A stretch of DNA of 64,000 nucleotides from Nonomuraea montanisoli (lineage in GTDB: Bacteria > Actinomycetota > Actinomycetes > Streptosporangiales > Streptosporangiaceae), in NCBI RefSeq assembly GCF_013363975.1, contig NZ_JABWGN010000004.1, positions 124,001 to 188,000 of the forward strand, read 5' to 3'. Positions 42,242-50,887 of the stretch are shown one piece after another. The notes beneath the pieces were generated by a model that saw nothing but the letters and a program-made list of their open reading frames with translations, did no database searches and was not told the origin of the DNA. Both the position numbers and the translations under genes were made by a program. Numbering within the stretch: position 1 is the first letter of the stretch; each line of letters begins with the position of its first letter.

Positions 42242-43158
42242 ATCCGGGCAGCGACCGCATGATCGGCCTGGGGTTCTGGTCGCGGATGGAGCGGCGCGGC
42301 CCCGGCGTGGTGACGGTCGCCGGGCGGGCCGTGCGCGCGGGCAGCCGGGTCCGGCTGTGCCCCTCCCCGATGCGGCGGGCCGACATCATGGACCTGGTCC
42401 TGGACGGCCGCGTCGCCGTCGTGGAGTCCGTCGAGCAGGACGACGAGGGCGCCTTCCACGTCGCGGTCACGCTCGACGACGACCCGGGCCGCGACCTCGG
42501 CGAGGCGCGGATGCCCGGACACCGCTTCTTCTACGCGGCCGACGAGATCGAGCCGCTGGACGAGCGGGCCGAGGCGGGCCCGGTCACCCGGATCCTCGTC
42601 GCGGGCATCGGCAACGTCTTCTTCGGCGACGACGGCTTCGGCGTCGAGGTGGCCCGCCGGCTCGCGGCGCAGCCGTCGCCGGCCGGCGTGGACGTGGTGG
42701 ACTTCGGCATCCGCGGCATGGACCTCGTCTACGCCCTGCAGCGGGACTACGACCTCGCGATCCTCGTGGACGCCGCGTCCCGCGGCCAGGCGCCCGGCAC
42801 GCTGACGGTGCTGGAGCCCGACCTGTGCGAGGAGCGCGACCTGTCCGGGGAGCGCGACCTGTCCGGGGAGCGTGACGCGGCGCGGGAGGCCGCGCAGGCG
42901 GACGGCCACGGCATGGACCCGGTCAAGGTGCTCCGGCTCGCCGCGGAGCTCGGGCGGCTGCCCGGCCGGGTGGTCGTCGTGTGCTGCGAGCCCGCCGTCA
43001 CGCCGTCCGGCGAGCCGGACGAGGACGTGCTGGTGGAGCTGAGCGCGCCCGTGCGGGAGGCGGCCGGCCATGCCGTCCGTCTGGTGATGGACATGATTGC
43101 GGAAAACGCCGGGCCCGCTTCCCGGCCTCCGCATCCGGAAGGAGGTGACATGGCATGA
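42127..43158 (+). CDS. Hydrogenase maturation protease fused to an N-terminal domain
   Basis: A 343-residue two-part protein. Residues about 155-300 are a HyaD/HycI-type endopeptidase that trims the large subunit C-terminus after nickel insertion: ILVAGIGNVFFGDDGFGVEVARRL, VDFGIRGMDLVYALQRDYDLAILVDA, and VVVVCCEPA. In front of it lies a separate domain (residues about 45-150; FWSRMERRGPGVVTVAGRAVRAGSRVRLCPSPMRRADIMD by its ends) that other organisms may encode separately. Residues 1-40 are three copies of a 13-residue MNGRPDGGPALPD-like unit. The ATG overlaps the upstream stop. Confidence 0.85.
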   Translation: MTGRPDGGPTRPDMNGRPDGGPALPDMNGRPDGGPALPDPGSDRMIGLGFWSRMERRGPGVVTVAGRAVRAGSRVRLCPSPMRRADIMDLVLDGRVAVVESVEQDDEGAFHVAVTLDDDPGRDLGEARMPGHRFFYAADEIEPLDERAEAGPVTRILVAGIGNVFFGDDGFGVEVARRLAAQPSPAGVDVVDFGIRGMDLVYALQRDYDLAILVDAASRGQAPGTLTVLEPDLCEERDLSGERDLSGERDAAREAAQADGHGMDPVKVLRLAAELGRLPGRVVVVCCEPAVTPSGEPDEDVLVELSAPVREAAGHAVRLVMDMIAENAGPASRPPHPEGGDMA

Positions 43159-43262
43159 GAAAGAGACACGTTGCGGCACTGATCGCGATAGCCACGGTAA
43201 GCGCGGTCATCGTCCGCCAATGGCCGGAAATTCACCGGTACATAACGATGAAACGGATGTAG
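43155..43262 (+). CDS. 35-residue DUF6893-like membrane peptide
   Basis: A tiny gene too short for ordinary callers: MRKRHVAALIAIATVSAVIV followed by RQWPEIHRYITMKRM, then TAG. A basic N-terminus, one membrane helix (residues 6-21) and a conserved-looking WPEIHRYxxMKRM tail are seen. It overlaps the protease stop, and an AAGGAGGTGACATGGC ribosome site lies in front. Peptides of this shape with group 1h hydrogenases are what I know as DUF6893; its role may be to anchor the otherwise soluble hydrogenase to the membrane (inference). Confidence 0.8.
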   Translation: MRKRHVAALIAIATVSAVIVRQWPEIHRYITMKRM

Positions 43263-43268
43263 CGCCGT

Positions 43269-43634
43269 ATGCACGAGATCGGAATGTGCGAGGGCCTGGT
43301 CGAGCTGCTGGAGCGGCGGGCCGGGGGCAGGCGGATCAGCGGCGCGCGGGTGCGTGTGGGCGTCCGTCACGCGGTCGTCGGGGAAGCGTTCGACCAGGCC
43401 TTCACGCTCGCCTCGGCGGGCACCGCCGCCCAGGACGCCGCCGTCGATCTCGTCGTGACGCCCGTCACCGTCACCTGCCGGGCCTGCGGCGCCCGCTGCG
43501 AGTCGCTCGACGTGCTGGCGGTCTGCCCGCCCTGCGGCAGCGACGACGTGGACGTCACCGGAGGCGACGAGCTGGTGCTGGAGTCCATCACGTTCGGGGA
43601 GGAGCCGGCCGATGTGCCTGGGCATCCCCGGTGA
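43269..43634 (+). CDS. hypA: Hydrogenase nickel-insertion protein HypA
   Basis: A 121-residue nickel chaperone. It begins MHEIGMCEGLVELLE with the nickel-binding His2, and has the zinc site CRACGARCESL plus VCPPCGSDD. The 3' end overlaps hypC by 23 nt. HypB, the usual GTPase partner, is not in the window. Confidence 0.93.
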   Translation: MHEIGMCEGLVELLERRAGGRRISGARVRVGVRHAVVGEAFDQAFTLASAGTAAQDAAVDLVVTPVTVTCRACGARCESLDVLAVCPPCGSDDVDVTGGDELVLESITFGEEPADVPGHPR

Positions 43635-43884
43635 GCTCGTCGCCGCCGACGCGGACAACGCCGACCTCGCGGTGGTGGACGTCGCGGGCGTGCGCCGCCG
43701 CATCAACGTCGGCCTGCTCGCCGACGAGGACCTGAAGATCGGCGACTGGGTGCTGGTCCACGTGGGGTTCGCGCTGTCGAAGATCTCCGAGGAGGAGGCG
43801 CAGGCGGTGCTGGACTACCTGGAGGGGCTGGGCCCGGCCTACGACGACGAACTGGACGCGCTGCGCCAGTCGGACATCACGTGA
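43612..43884 (+). CDS. hypC: Hydrogenase maturation chaperone HypC
   Basis: A 90-residue HypC/HupF chaperone with the mandatory MCLGIPGEL start, where Cys2 carries the Fe(CN)2CO precursor, followed by the OB-fold-like VDVAGVRRRINVGLL and LKIGDWVLVHVGFALSKI. Starts inside hypA and is 9 nt before hypD. Confidence 0.94.
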   Translation: MCLGIPGELVAADADNADLAVVDVAGVRRRINVGLLADEDLKIGDWVLVHVGFALSKISEEEAQAVLDYLEGLGPAYDDELDALRQSDIT

Positions 43885-43893
43885 GGGGGTCGC

Positions 43894-45021
43894 GTGCGGT
43901 TCGTCGATGAGTACCGCGACGCGGGCAGGGCTCGGGCGCTGGCCGCTGACATCGCCGCCCGGTGCGAGCCGGGCCGCCGGTACACGTTCATGGAGGTGTG
44001 CGGAGGGCACACCCACACGATCTACAAGCACGGGCTGGAGGACCTGCTGCCACGGGAGGTCGTGCTCGTGCACGGCCCCGGCTGCCCGGTGTGCGTGATC
44101 CCGATGGGACGGGTGGACGACGCCATCCACATCGCGTCGCAGCCCGACGTGATCATGACGTCGTTCGGCGACATGATGCGCGTGCCGGGCGGGAACGGGT
44201 CGTTCCTCGACGCCAAGGCCGCCGGCGCCGACATCCGCATGGTCTACTCGCCGCTGGACGCGCTCAAGATCGCCAGGGAGAACCCGGACCGGCGCGTCGT
44301 GTTCATGGCGATCGGCTTCGAGACCACGGCGCCGTCCACGGCGATGACCGTGCTGCGGGCCGCCGCCGAGGGCGTGCGCAACTTCTCGGTCTTCTGCAAC
44401 CACGTCCTCATCATCCCGGCGATCAAGGCCATCCTGGACTCGCCCGACCTGCGGCTCGACGGCTTCGTCGGCCCCGGCCACGTCTCGGCCGTGATCGGCT
44501 GCCGGCCGTACGAGTTCATCGCCCGCGACTACGGCAAGCCGCTGGTCGTGGCAGGGTTCGAGCCGCTGGACATCCTGCAGTCCGTGCACATGCTGCTCGG
44601 GCAGCTCGCGGCGGGCCGTTCGGAGGTGGCCAACCAGTACGCGCGGGTGGTGCCCTGGGAGGGCAACCGCACGGCCATGGCGGCCATCGGGCAGGTGATG
44701 CGGATGCGGGCGCACTTCGAGTGGCGCGGGCTCGGCTTCATCCCGCACTCGGCGATGGCGCTGTCCGACGCGTACGCGGCCTTCGACGCCGAGCGGATCT
44801 TCGAGCTGCCCGGGCTGCGCGTGGCCGACCCCAAGGCGTGCCAGTGCGGCGAGGTGCTCAAGGGCGTGCTCAAGCCGTGGGAGTGCAAGGTGTTCGGCAC
44901 GGCCTGCACGCCGGAGACGCCCATCGGCACGTGCATGGTGTCCTCCGAGGGCGCCTGCGCCGCGTACTACAACTTCGGCCGCTTCAGCCGCGAGCGGGTG
45001 AGGGAGGCGACGCTGCGATGA
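43894..45021 (+). CDS. hypD: Hydrogenase maturation factor HypD
   Basis: A 375-residue Fe-S scaffold for assembly of the Fe(CN)2CO unit. Motifs: FMEVCGGHTHTIYKHGLEDLLP, VHGPGCPVCVIPMG, GFVGPGHVSAVIG, and the C-terminal cysteine set in CQCGEVLKGVLKPWECKVFG and TPIGTCMVSSEGACAAY. GTG start; ATGA overlap with hypE. Confidence 0.95.
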   Translation: MRFVDEYRDAGRARALAADIAARCEPGRRYTFMEVCGGHTHTIYKHGLEDLLPREVVLVHGPGCPVCVIPMGRVDDAIHIASQPDVIMTSFGDMMRVPGGNGSFLDAKAAGADIRMVYSPLDALKIARENPDRRVVFMAIGFETTAPSTAMTVLRAAAEGVRNFSVFCNHVLIIPAIKAILDSPDLRLDGFVGPGHVSAVIGCRPYEFIARDYGKPLVVAGFEPLDILQSVHMLLGQLAAGRSEVANQYARVVPWEGNRTAMAAIGQVMRMRAHFEWRGLGFIPHSAMALSDAYAAFDAERIFELPGLRVADPKACQCGEVLKGVLKPWECKVFGTACTPETPIGTCMVSSEGACAAYYNFGRFSRERVREATLR

Positions 45022-46223
45022 CCGCCGAGACGGAGGGCTCGCTCGACGGGCACCCGCCGCCCGCCGGGGTGGCGCTCGACGAGGACACATCCGCCGCCGG
45101 GGTGGCGCTCGACGAGGACGCGCCGCCCGCTCCCGGGACGCCGCTGCGTGACCGCGAGCAGCAGGTGCTCGACCGGATCGCGCGGGCCAGGCGGCGCCGG
45201 CCGGTGGTCAGGGAGGAGCGGATCACGCTCGCCCACGGCTCGGGCGGCAAGGCCACGCAGACGCTCATCCAGGCGGTCTTCCTGGAGGCGTTCCGCAACC
45301 CGCGCCTGGCGCCCCTGGAGGACGGGGCGACGCTGACGCTGGACGGCGCGCGGACCGCGTTCACGACCGACGCGTTCGTGGTGTCCCCGCTGTTCTTCCC
45401 CGGGGGCGACATCGGCGACCTCGCGGTCAACGGCACGGTCAACGACCTGGCGATGTGCGGGGCCCGCCCCGCGTACCTGTCGGCGGGCTTCATCCTGGAG
45501 GAGGGCTTCCCGGTCGCCGACCTGCGGCGGATCGCCGCCTCCATGGCGGCCGCCGCGGCCGCGGCCGGGGTGGAGATCGTCACCGGCGACACCAAGGTCG
45601 TCGAGCGCGGCAAGGCCGACGGCTGTTACGTCACGACCGCGGGCGTCGGGGTCCTGGAGCGGCCCGTGGAGCTGTCGGTCGCGCGGGCGCGGCCGGGTGA
45701 CGCGGTCGTCGTGTCCGGGCCGATCGGGGAGCACGGCGCCGCGATCATGCTGGCGCGCGGCGACTTCGGCATCGAGGCGCCGATCGCGTCCGACACGGCG
45801 CCGCTGCACGGGATCACGGCCGCGCTGCTGGACGCCCTGCCGCCCGGCGGGGTGCGGGCGCTGCGTGACGCCACGCGCGGCGGGATCGCCACCATCCTCA
45901 ACGAGGTGGCCGTCGCCTCCGGCGTGTGCGTGGTGGCGGAGGAGGAGGCGCTGCCCGTGCGGTCCGAGGTGACCGGGGTGTGCGAGCTGCTGGGCATCGA
46001 CCCGCTGTACGTGGCCTGCGAGGGCCGGTTCGTGGCGGTGGTGGACGGGGAGTGCGCGGAGCGCGCGGTCGAGGTGCTGCGCGGGCATCCGCTCGGCGCG
46101 GGGGCGGCGGTGATCGGCACGGTGCGGGACGACCCGCCGGGGCTCGTCCTGCTGCGCACGGCGTTCGGCGGCACCCGCATCGTGGACCTGCTCGTGGGCG
46201 ACCCGCTGCCCCGCATCTGCTGA
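45018..46223 (+). CDS. hypE: Carbamoyl dehydratase HypE
   Basis: A 401-residue protein that dehydrates the carbamoyl group on its C-terminal cysteine to form the cyanide ligand. The tail PRIC ends in that cysteine; HGSGGKATQTLI, FTTDAFVVSPLFFPGGDIGDLAVNGTVNDLAMCGA and ATRGGIATILNEVA are family motifs. Residues 1-60 are an unusual leader with a repeat (AGVALDEDTSAAGVALDED) absent from most HypE. Confidence 0.94.
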   Translation: MTAETEGSLDGHPPPAGVALDEDTSAAGVALDEDAPPAPGTPLRDREQQVLDRIARARRRRPVVREERITLAHGSGGKATQTLIQAVFLEAFRNPRLAPLEDGATLTLDGARTAFTTDAFVVSPLFFPGGDIGDLAVNGTVNDLAMCGARPAYLSAGFILEEGFPVADLRRIAASMAAAAAAAGVEIVTGDTKVVERGKADGCYVTTAGVGVLERPVELSVARARPGDAVVVSGPIGEHGAAIMLARGDFGIEAPIASDTAPLHGITAALLDALPPGGVRALRDATRGGIATILNEVAVASGVCVVAEEEALPVRSEVTGVCELLGIDPLYVACEGRFVAVVDGECAERAVEVLRGHPLGAGAAVIGTVRDDPPGLVLLRTAFGGTRIVDLLVGDPLPRIC

Positions 46224-46245
46224 CGGGGACGGCGACTCTGCGCGC

Positions 46246-48630
46246 TCAGGGGGCGGCGGCGGCCACGGCCGCCTGGCCGAGGCTGATCCCGCCGTCGTTG
46301 CAGGGCACCCGGCGGTGCGTCAGCACGCGGAACCCCCCGGCGCGCAGCCCGTCGGCCACGCCGCCGAGCAGGAGCTCGTTGGCGAAGACGCCGCCCGACA
46401 GCGCCACCGTCCCGATCCCGGCGGCCTCGGCGACCAGGCCGGCCGCCGTCACCACCGCCTCGGCCAGCCCGTGGTGGAACCGCGCCGCGATCACCGGCGA
46501 CGGCACCCCGCGCCGCAGGTCCTCCACGACGGCCCGTACCAGGTCGGTGCTCCTGATGACCACGGGGGCGGCGAGGGCGCGCGTCGCCCCACCCTCGACC
46601 GCCCCAAACCCGGGGGCGGCGCGCGTCCACGGGCACGGATCGCCGGCGAGCCGCGACCCGGCCCCTCCGCTCACGGTCACCGGGTAGCCGTCGCGCACGG
46701 CCGGGTCGGCCAGGTGCTCCAGCCCCATGGCCGCCTGCCCCTCGTAGGTGACCGTGTCCCGTACCCCCAGCAGCGCCGCCACCGCGTCGAACAGCCGTCC
46801 GGCGCTGGAGGTGAGCGGCGCGGCCGGACCGCCGGCGGCGGCGAGCGCCGACACGGCCGGCCAGAGCCGGGCGTTGCGGCGGGCCACCGCGAGCCCGCCG
46901 GCCGGCTCCCCCGCCGCGCCCAGACCCGCAGCGCCCAGACCCGCCGCGCCCAGGTACGCCGCCGCCATGCGCCACGGCTGGCGGATGGCGGTCACGCCGC
47001 CCGGCAGCGGCACCCGCTCCAGGTGACCGGCCCGCTCGTACGCCGCCAGGCTCGCCACCAGCAGCTCGCCGCCCCAGATCGTGCCGTCGGGCCCGTGGCC
47101 GGTGCCGTCGAACGCCACCCCGACGACGGGTCCCGGCTCGCCGTTGTCGGCCAGGCACGAGGCGATGTGGGCGTGGTGGTGCTGGACCGCGACGACGTCC
47201 ACGCCGTCGAGCTCCAGCGCGTACTTCGTCGACAGGTACTCCGGGTGCGGGTCGTAGGCGACGATCTCCGGCTCGACGCCGAGCAGCCGCCGCAGCCGCT
47301 CGATCTCGCCGGTGTACGCGCCCAGCGCCAGGTGACCCTCCAGGTCCCCGAGGTGCTGCGACAGCACCGCGCGGTGGCCCTGGCCCAGGCAGAAGGTGCT
47401 CTTCTGCTCGGCGCCGCAGGCGAGCACGGGCCGCCGGAACGGCCACGGCAGCGTGATCGCCTCGGGGGCGTACCCGCGTGACCTGCGCACCGGCATCGGC
47501 GCGCCGCGGAAGACGCGCAGCACGGAGTCGTCGGCGGGGGCGTGGATGGGCCGGTCGTGGCACAGGAACGCGTCGGCGACGCCGCCCAGCCGCCGCAGCG
47601 CGTCCTCGTCGTCGTGCGCGATCGGCTCGTCGGCCAGGTTGCCGCTGGTCAGCACGTACGGGCGGGCCAGCTCGCGGCAGAGCAGGTGGTGCAGGGGCGT
47701 GTACGGCAGCAGCACGCCCAGGTCGGGCCCGCCGGGCGCCACCGAGGGCGCGACCGGCGCGCCGGCCCGCCGGGGCAGCAGCACGACGGGCCGGCCCGGC
47801 CCGGTCAGCAGGGCGGCGGCGGCCTCGCCGACCTCGCAGAGCTCCCGGGCGGCGGCCAGGTCGGCGGCCATCACCGCGAACGCCTTGTCCGGCCGCCGCT
47901 TGCGCGCCCGCAGGACGGCGACCGCGTCCTCGGACGCGGCGTCGGCAGCCAGGTGGTAGCCGCCGAGCCCCTTGACGGCCACGACGGCGCCACCCGCGAC
48001 CAGGGCCGCCGCCTCCGTGAGCGGGTCTCCGGGCAGCGGCGTGCCGTCCGGCGCGCGCAGCGACAGCCGGGGGCCGCAGGCGGGGCAGCACGTGGGCTGG
48101 GCGTGGAAGCGGCGGTCGGCCGGGTCGTGGTACTCGCGGGCGCAGGCGGCGCACAGGGCGAAGCCCGCCATGGTGGTGACGGCCCGGTCGTACGGCACCG
48201 CCGTGATGATCGTGAAGCGGGGCCCGCAGTTGACGCAGTTGACGAACGGGTACCGGAAGCGGCGGTCGGCCGGGTCGAACAGCTCGGCCAGGCAGTCGTC
48301 GCAGGTGGCCACGTCCGGTGGGACGAGCGCCCGCCCGGGGCCGCCGGTGACGCTGGGCACGATGCGGAACCCGCCGTCGCCGGTCGGCGGCACGGCGGTG
48401 ACGCTGACCCGCTCGACGACGGCCAGCACGGGGGCCCGCTCGCGCACCGCCTCCACCAGCGCGGCGACAGCCGAGGGCGGGCCCTCCGCCTCGATGAACA
48501 CCCCGCCGCCGTCGTTGCCGACCAGTCCCGCCAGGCCGTACCGGGAGGCCAGAGCGTGCACGAACGGCCGGAAGCCGACCCCCTGGACGACGCCCTCGAC
48601 CCGGATGAGGGAGCGCACCCGCCCGCTCAC
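46246..48630 (-). CDS. hypF: Carbamoyltransferase HypF
   Basis: A 794-residue multi-domain protein that transfers the carbamoyl group to HypE. In order: acylphosphatase domain (EGVVQGVGFRPFVHALASRYG), two zinc fingers (CDDCLAELFDPADRRFRYPF...CGPRF and CAACAREYHDPADRRFHAQ...CPACGPRL), a YrdC-like region, and a Kae1-like carbamoyltransferase (VQHHHAHIASCLADNGEPG, GVAFDGTGHGPDGTIWGGE). It is on the opposite strand, convergent with hypE, and overlaps a SIS gene by 4 nt. Confidence 0.95.
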   Translation of the reverse strand: MSGRVRSLIRVEGVVQGVGFRPFVHALASRYGLAGLVGNDGGGVFIEAEGPPSAVAALVEAVRERAPVLAVVERVSVTAVPPTGDGGFRIVPSVTGGPGRALVPPDVATCDDCLAELFDPADRRFRYPFVNCVNCGPRFTIITAVPYDRAVTTMAGFALCAACAREYHDPADRRFHAQPTCCPACGPRLSLRAPDGTPLPGDPLTEAAALVAGGAVVAVKGLGGYHLAADAASEDAVAVLRARKRRPDKAFAVMAADLAAARELCEVGEAAAALLTGPGRPVVLLPRRAGAPVAPSVAPGGPDLGVLLPYTPLHHLLCRELARPYVLTSGNLADEPIAHDDEDALRRLGGVADAFLCHDRPIHAPADDSVLRVFRGAPMPVRRSRGYAPEAITLPWPFRRPVLACGAEQKSTFCLGQGHRAVLSQHLGDLEGHLALGAYTGEIERLRRLLGVEPEIVAYDPHPEYLSTKYALELDGVDVVAVQHHHAHIASCLADNGEPGPVVGVAFDGTGHGPDGTIWGGELLVASLAAYERAGHLERVPLPGGVTAIRQPWRMAAAYLGAAGLGAAGLGAAGEPAGGLAVARRNARLWPAVSALAAAGGPAAPLTSSAGRLFDAVAALLGVRDTVTYEGQAAMGLEHLADPAVRDGYPVTVSGGAGSRLAGDPCPWTRAAPGFGAVEGGATRALAAPVVIRSTDLVRAVVEDLRRGVPSPVIAARFHHGLAEAVVTAAGLVAEAAGIGTVALSGGVFANELLLGGVADGLRAGGFRVLTHRRVPCNDGGISLGQAAVAAAAP

Positions 48631-49253
48631 GCCTCCGCCCGCTCCCGCCCGACCAGCTCGCGCAGGACGTGGCAGAGGGTCGTCTGCGCCTCCTGCACCC
48701 GGTGCACCGACGACGACGGCACGACGAACAGGTGGTCGGCCAGGCGCTCCTCGGCCATCCGGCCGCCGCCCGCCCCGGCGAGGCCGACCGTGACCATGCC
48801 GGTGCGGCGGGCCTGCTCCAGGCCGCGCAGCACGTTGACGGACCCGCCGCTGGTGGACAGGGCCATCGCCACGTCACCGGGACGGCCGAGCGCGGCGAGC
48901 TGGCGGGCGAAGACCACGTCGAAGGCGACGTCGTTGGCCAGCGCGGTCAGCAGCGCGGCGTCGCCCGTCAGGCAGATCGCCGGGACGCCCTGGCTCTCGC
49001 CGTACGGCGCGCGGAACACCTGGGCGACGGCCTGGGCGTCGGTGCTGCTGCCGCCGTTGCCGAACGCGAAGAGCGTGCCCCCGGCCCGGAAGGCGGCCGC
49101 CATGGCCGCGGCGCAGGCGGCGACGGCGGGCCCGAACCCGGCGAGCACGCGCAGGCGCAGCTCCAGGCTCTCGGCCGCCTTGGCCTCGGTGGAGCGGACG
49201 AGGTCCGTCCCGGCGTCGCCGTCGGGGGCGAGGAACGGGTACAGCGTGCTCAT
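48627..49253 (-). CDS. SIS-domain protein, phosphoheptose-isomerase-like
   Basis: A 208-residue SIS protein similar to GmhA (sedoheptulose-7-phosphate isomerase): LFAFGNGGSSTDAQAVAQ, LTGDAALLTALANDVAFDVVFARQL, and MALSTSGGSVNVLRGLEQAR. Coupled by overlaps to hypF downstream and to a SIS-HypC fusion upstream. In a hydrogenase setting a sugar isomerase is unexpected; binding of a phosphosugar-like or nucleotide ligand is possible. Confidence 0.85.
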   Translation of the reverse strand: MSTLYPFLAPDGDAGTDLVRSTEAKAAESLELRLRVLAGFGPAVAACAAAMAAAFRAGGTLFAFGNGGSSTDAQAVAQVFRAPYGESQGVPAICLTGDAALLTALANDVAFDVVFARQLAALGRPGDVAMALSTSGGSVNVLRGLEQARRTGMVTVGLAGAGGGRMAEERLADHLFVVPSSSVHRVQEAQTTLCHVLRELVGRERAEA

Positions 49254-50095
49254 GAGCCGTCACCGCCGCCCAGCACCGCGATGGCCTCCTTGGCGTGGAC
49301 CAGGACGACGTCGCCGACCCGCGCCTCCACCAGGGCGACGCTGACCTCCTCGACGCCCTCGCCGGTGTCCACGAGGGCGAGCCCGCCGGGACGCAGCTCG
49401 GTGACCCGCACCCGCACGGCCGTGTCGGAGCAGGTCACGCACGTGTCGCCGGGGTCGCACGCGGCCGGCGCCGCCGTCGTCCCCTCAGGCTCGTCCAGCA
49501 CGACGTGGACGAGCTCCCAGAGCAGGTGGTAGGCGGTCACGTGCAGCTCCCGGGCGACGAGCGGATCGTCGCACCACGCGGTGAGCACATGGTCGGCGGC
49601 CACCGCGCCGGAGGGCGGGCCTCCCGGTGGGGTGGTGGGCGGTGCGGCCGTGAGGGCGACGGTGAGCATGCCGAGCTCGCGGGCCGCCGCGAGCCCATCC
49701 CGCACGCGACGGTCGTCCTCGCCGGTCAGCACGCCGAGCGCGATGTCCCCCGGCCGGCCGAACGTCCTGACCTGGACGGCGAAACCGGCCTCGGGCCCGC
49801 TCTCCCCGGCCGGGCCGCCGAGCGCCACCGCGTCCCCGGCCAGCGAGATCGCCGGCAGCGCCGGCCGGCCCACGATCACCGGATGGGTGAACTCCACCGC
49901 CACGTGCCCCGCGTCGGCCGCCGCCGCGCCGTCGCCGAACGTGACGAGCCGGCCCCCGCGGCGGAAGCGCGCCGCCATGTCCCGGGCCGCGGCGGCGATC
50001 GACCCGGCGTCGCGGGCCAGCGCCCGGCCGGGCGCGGTCCGGCGCGCGGCGGCCTGCTCCAGCAGGTTCTCGGGTGTCCCCGGTTCGATGGCCAT
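49250..50095 (-). CDS. SIS-domain protein fused to a HypC-like domain
   Basis: A 281-residue fusion. Residues about 30-195 are a degenerate SIS domain (RRGGRLVTFGDGAAAADAGHVAVEF, PGDIALGVLTGEDDRRVRDGLAAA). The last 70 residues are a HypC/HupF fold: CVTCSDTAVRVRVTELRPGGLALVDTGEGVEEVSVALVEARVGDVVLVHAKEAIAVL, by its ends, with two cysteines in DTCVTCSD in place of the MC start of HypC. ATG at 50095 (MAIEPGTPEN) is preferred; 13 codons upstream another start exists. It sits in an operon with SIS and hypF. Confidence 0.82.
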   Translation of the reverse strand: MAIEPGTPENLLEQAAARRTAPGRALARDAGSIAAAARDMAARFRRGGRLVTFGDGAAAADAGHVAVEFTHPVIVGRPALPAISLAGDAVALGGPAGESGPEAGFAVQVRTFGRPGDIALGVLTGEDDRRVRDGLAAARELGMLTVALTAAPPTTPPGGPPSGAVAADHVLTAWCDDPLVARELHVTAYHLLWELVHVVLDEPEGTTAAPAACDPGDTCVTCSDTAVRVRVTELRPGGLALVDTGEGVEEVSVALVEARVGDVVLVHAKEAIAVLGGGDGS

Positions 50096-50296
50096 GCGCG
50101 TCCCCCGTGGTGGTGCCTCAGCAGACATGCTCATCGGCGCCGCGACACGGCCGGGGCGCGCGCGTGCCCGCGTCGCGTCAATGTTGGGACAGGTTTCGGC
50201 CGCACAAGCACGTCACGGCGGCCGCCACGTCCGCGCCGCCCGCGAGTCGACGGCGGTGGCGGGACGGGGACGTGGGAGGTACGCTCGACGCAGTCA

Positions 50297-50310
50297 ACCA
50301 AGCGCTTGCT
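50297..50310. promoter_or_regulatory. KstR2-like operator 1
   Basis: ACCAAGCGCTTGCT fits the published KstR2 consensus AnCAAGnnCTTGnT exactly. It lies 16 bp before the start of the SRPBCC gene, a position where a bound repressor would block transcription. Confidence 0.65.
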
Positions 50311-50326
50311 AGAGAGAGGATCCGCG

Positions 50327-50821
50327 ATGCCGCGACTCGCCGCCGACCGCGCGCCCGACGTGTCCCTGAGCGTCGAGGTCGCGGCCCCCGCCGAGGTGGT
50401 CTACGAGCTGGTCAGCGACGTGCCCCGGCTGCCGTCCTGGGCGGCGGAGTGCGTGTCGTGCCGCTGGATGGGCGGGGCGACCGGCCCGGCGCCGGGCGCG
50501 AGGTTCCTGGGCGTCAACCGCAACGGGTTCTTCCGCTGGTTCACGGTCAGCGAGGTGCGCGACGCCGAGCCGGGCCGCCTGTTCGCCTGGGAGGTGGTGC
50601 CCGGTCTGGCCCGCTGGGAGTACCGCATCACGCCCACCGGCGCGGGCTGCACGGTCACCGAGAGCACGTGGGACGGGCGCGGCTTCGTGATCAGTCACGT
50701 CATCGGCCCGGTGCTGACCGGCGTCCACGACCGCAGGGCCGCCAACGCCCGCAACATCGCCCGGACCCTGGACCGGCTCAAGGCCGCAGCCGAGGCCGCC
50801 GCCGTGGAGCGCCGCCCCTGA
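50327..50821 (+). CDS. SRPBCC-fold protein (polyketide cyclase/START-like)
   Basis: A 164-residue hydrophobic-pocket protein: VAAPAEVVYELVSDVPRLPSWAAECVSCRWMGG, then RFLGVNRNGFFRWFTVSEV and WEVVPGLARWEYRI. Members bind or cyclise hydrophobic ligands. It is the first gene of the right-hand island and carries the operator at 50297. ATG at 50327 follows GAGAGAGGA. Confidence 0.85.
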   Translation: MPRLAADRAPDVSLSVEVAAPAEVVYELVSDVPRLPSWAAECVSCRWMGGATGPAPGARFLGVNRNGFFRWFTVSEVRDAEPGRLFAWEVVPGLARWEYRITPTGAGCTVTESTWDGRGFVISHVIGPVLTGVHDRRAANARNIARTLDRLKAAAEAAAVERRP

Positions 50822-50887
50822 GCGGCGCCCCCGCCCGCGGCCTCCTGGGCGGCGCCCCGGCCGCGGCCCCCTGAGCGGGGGCCGGGC

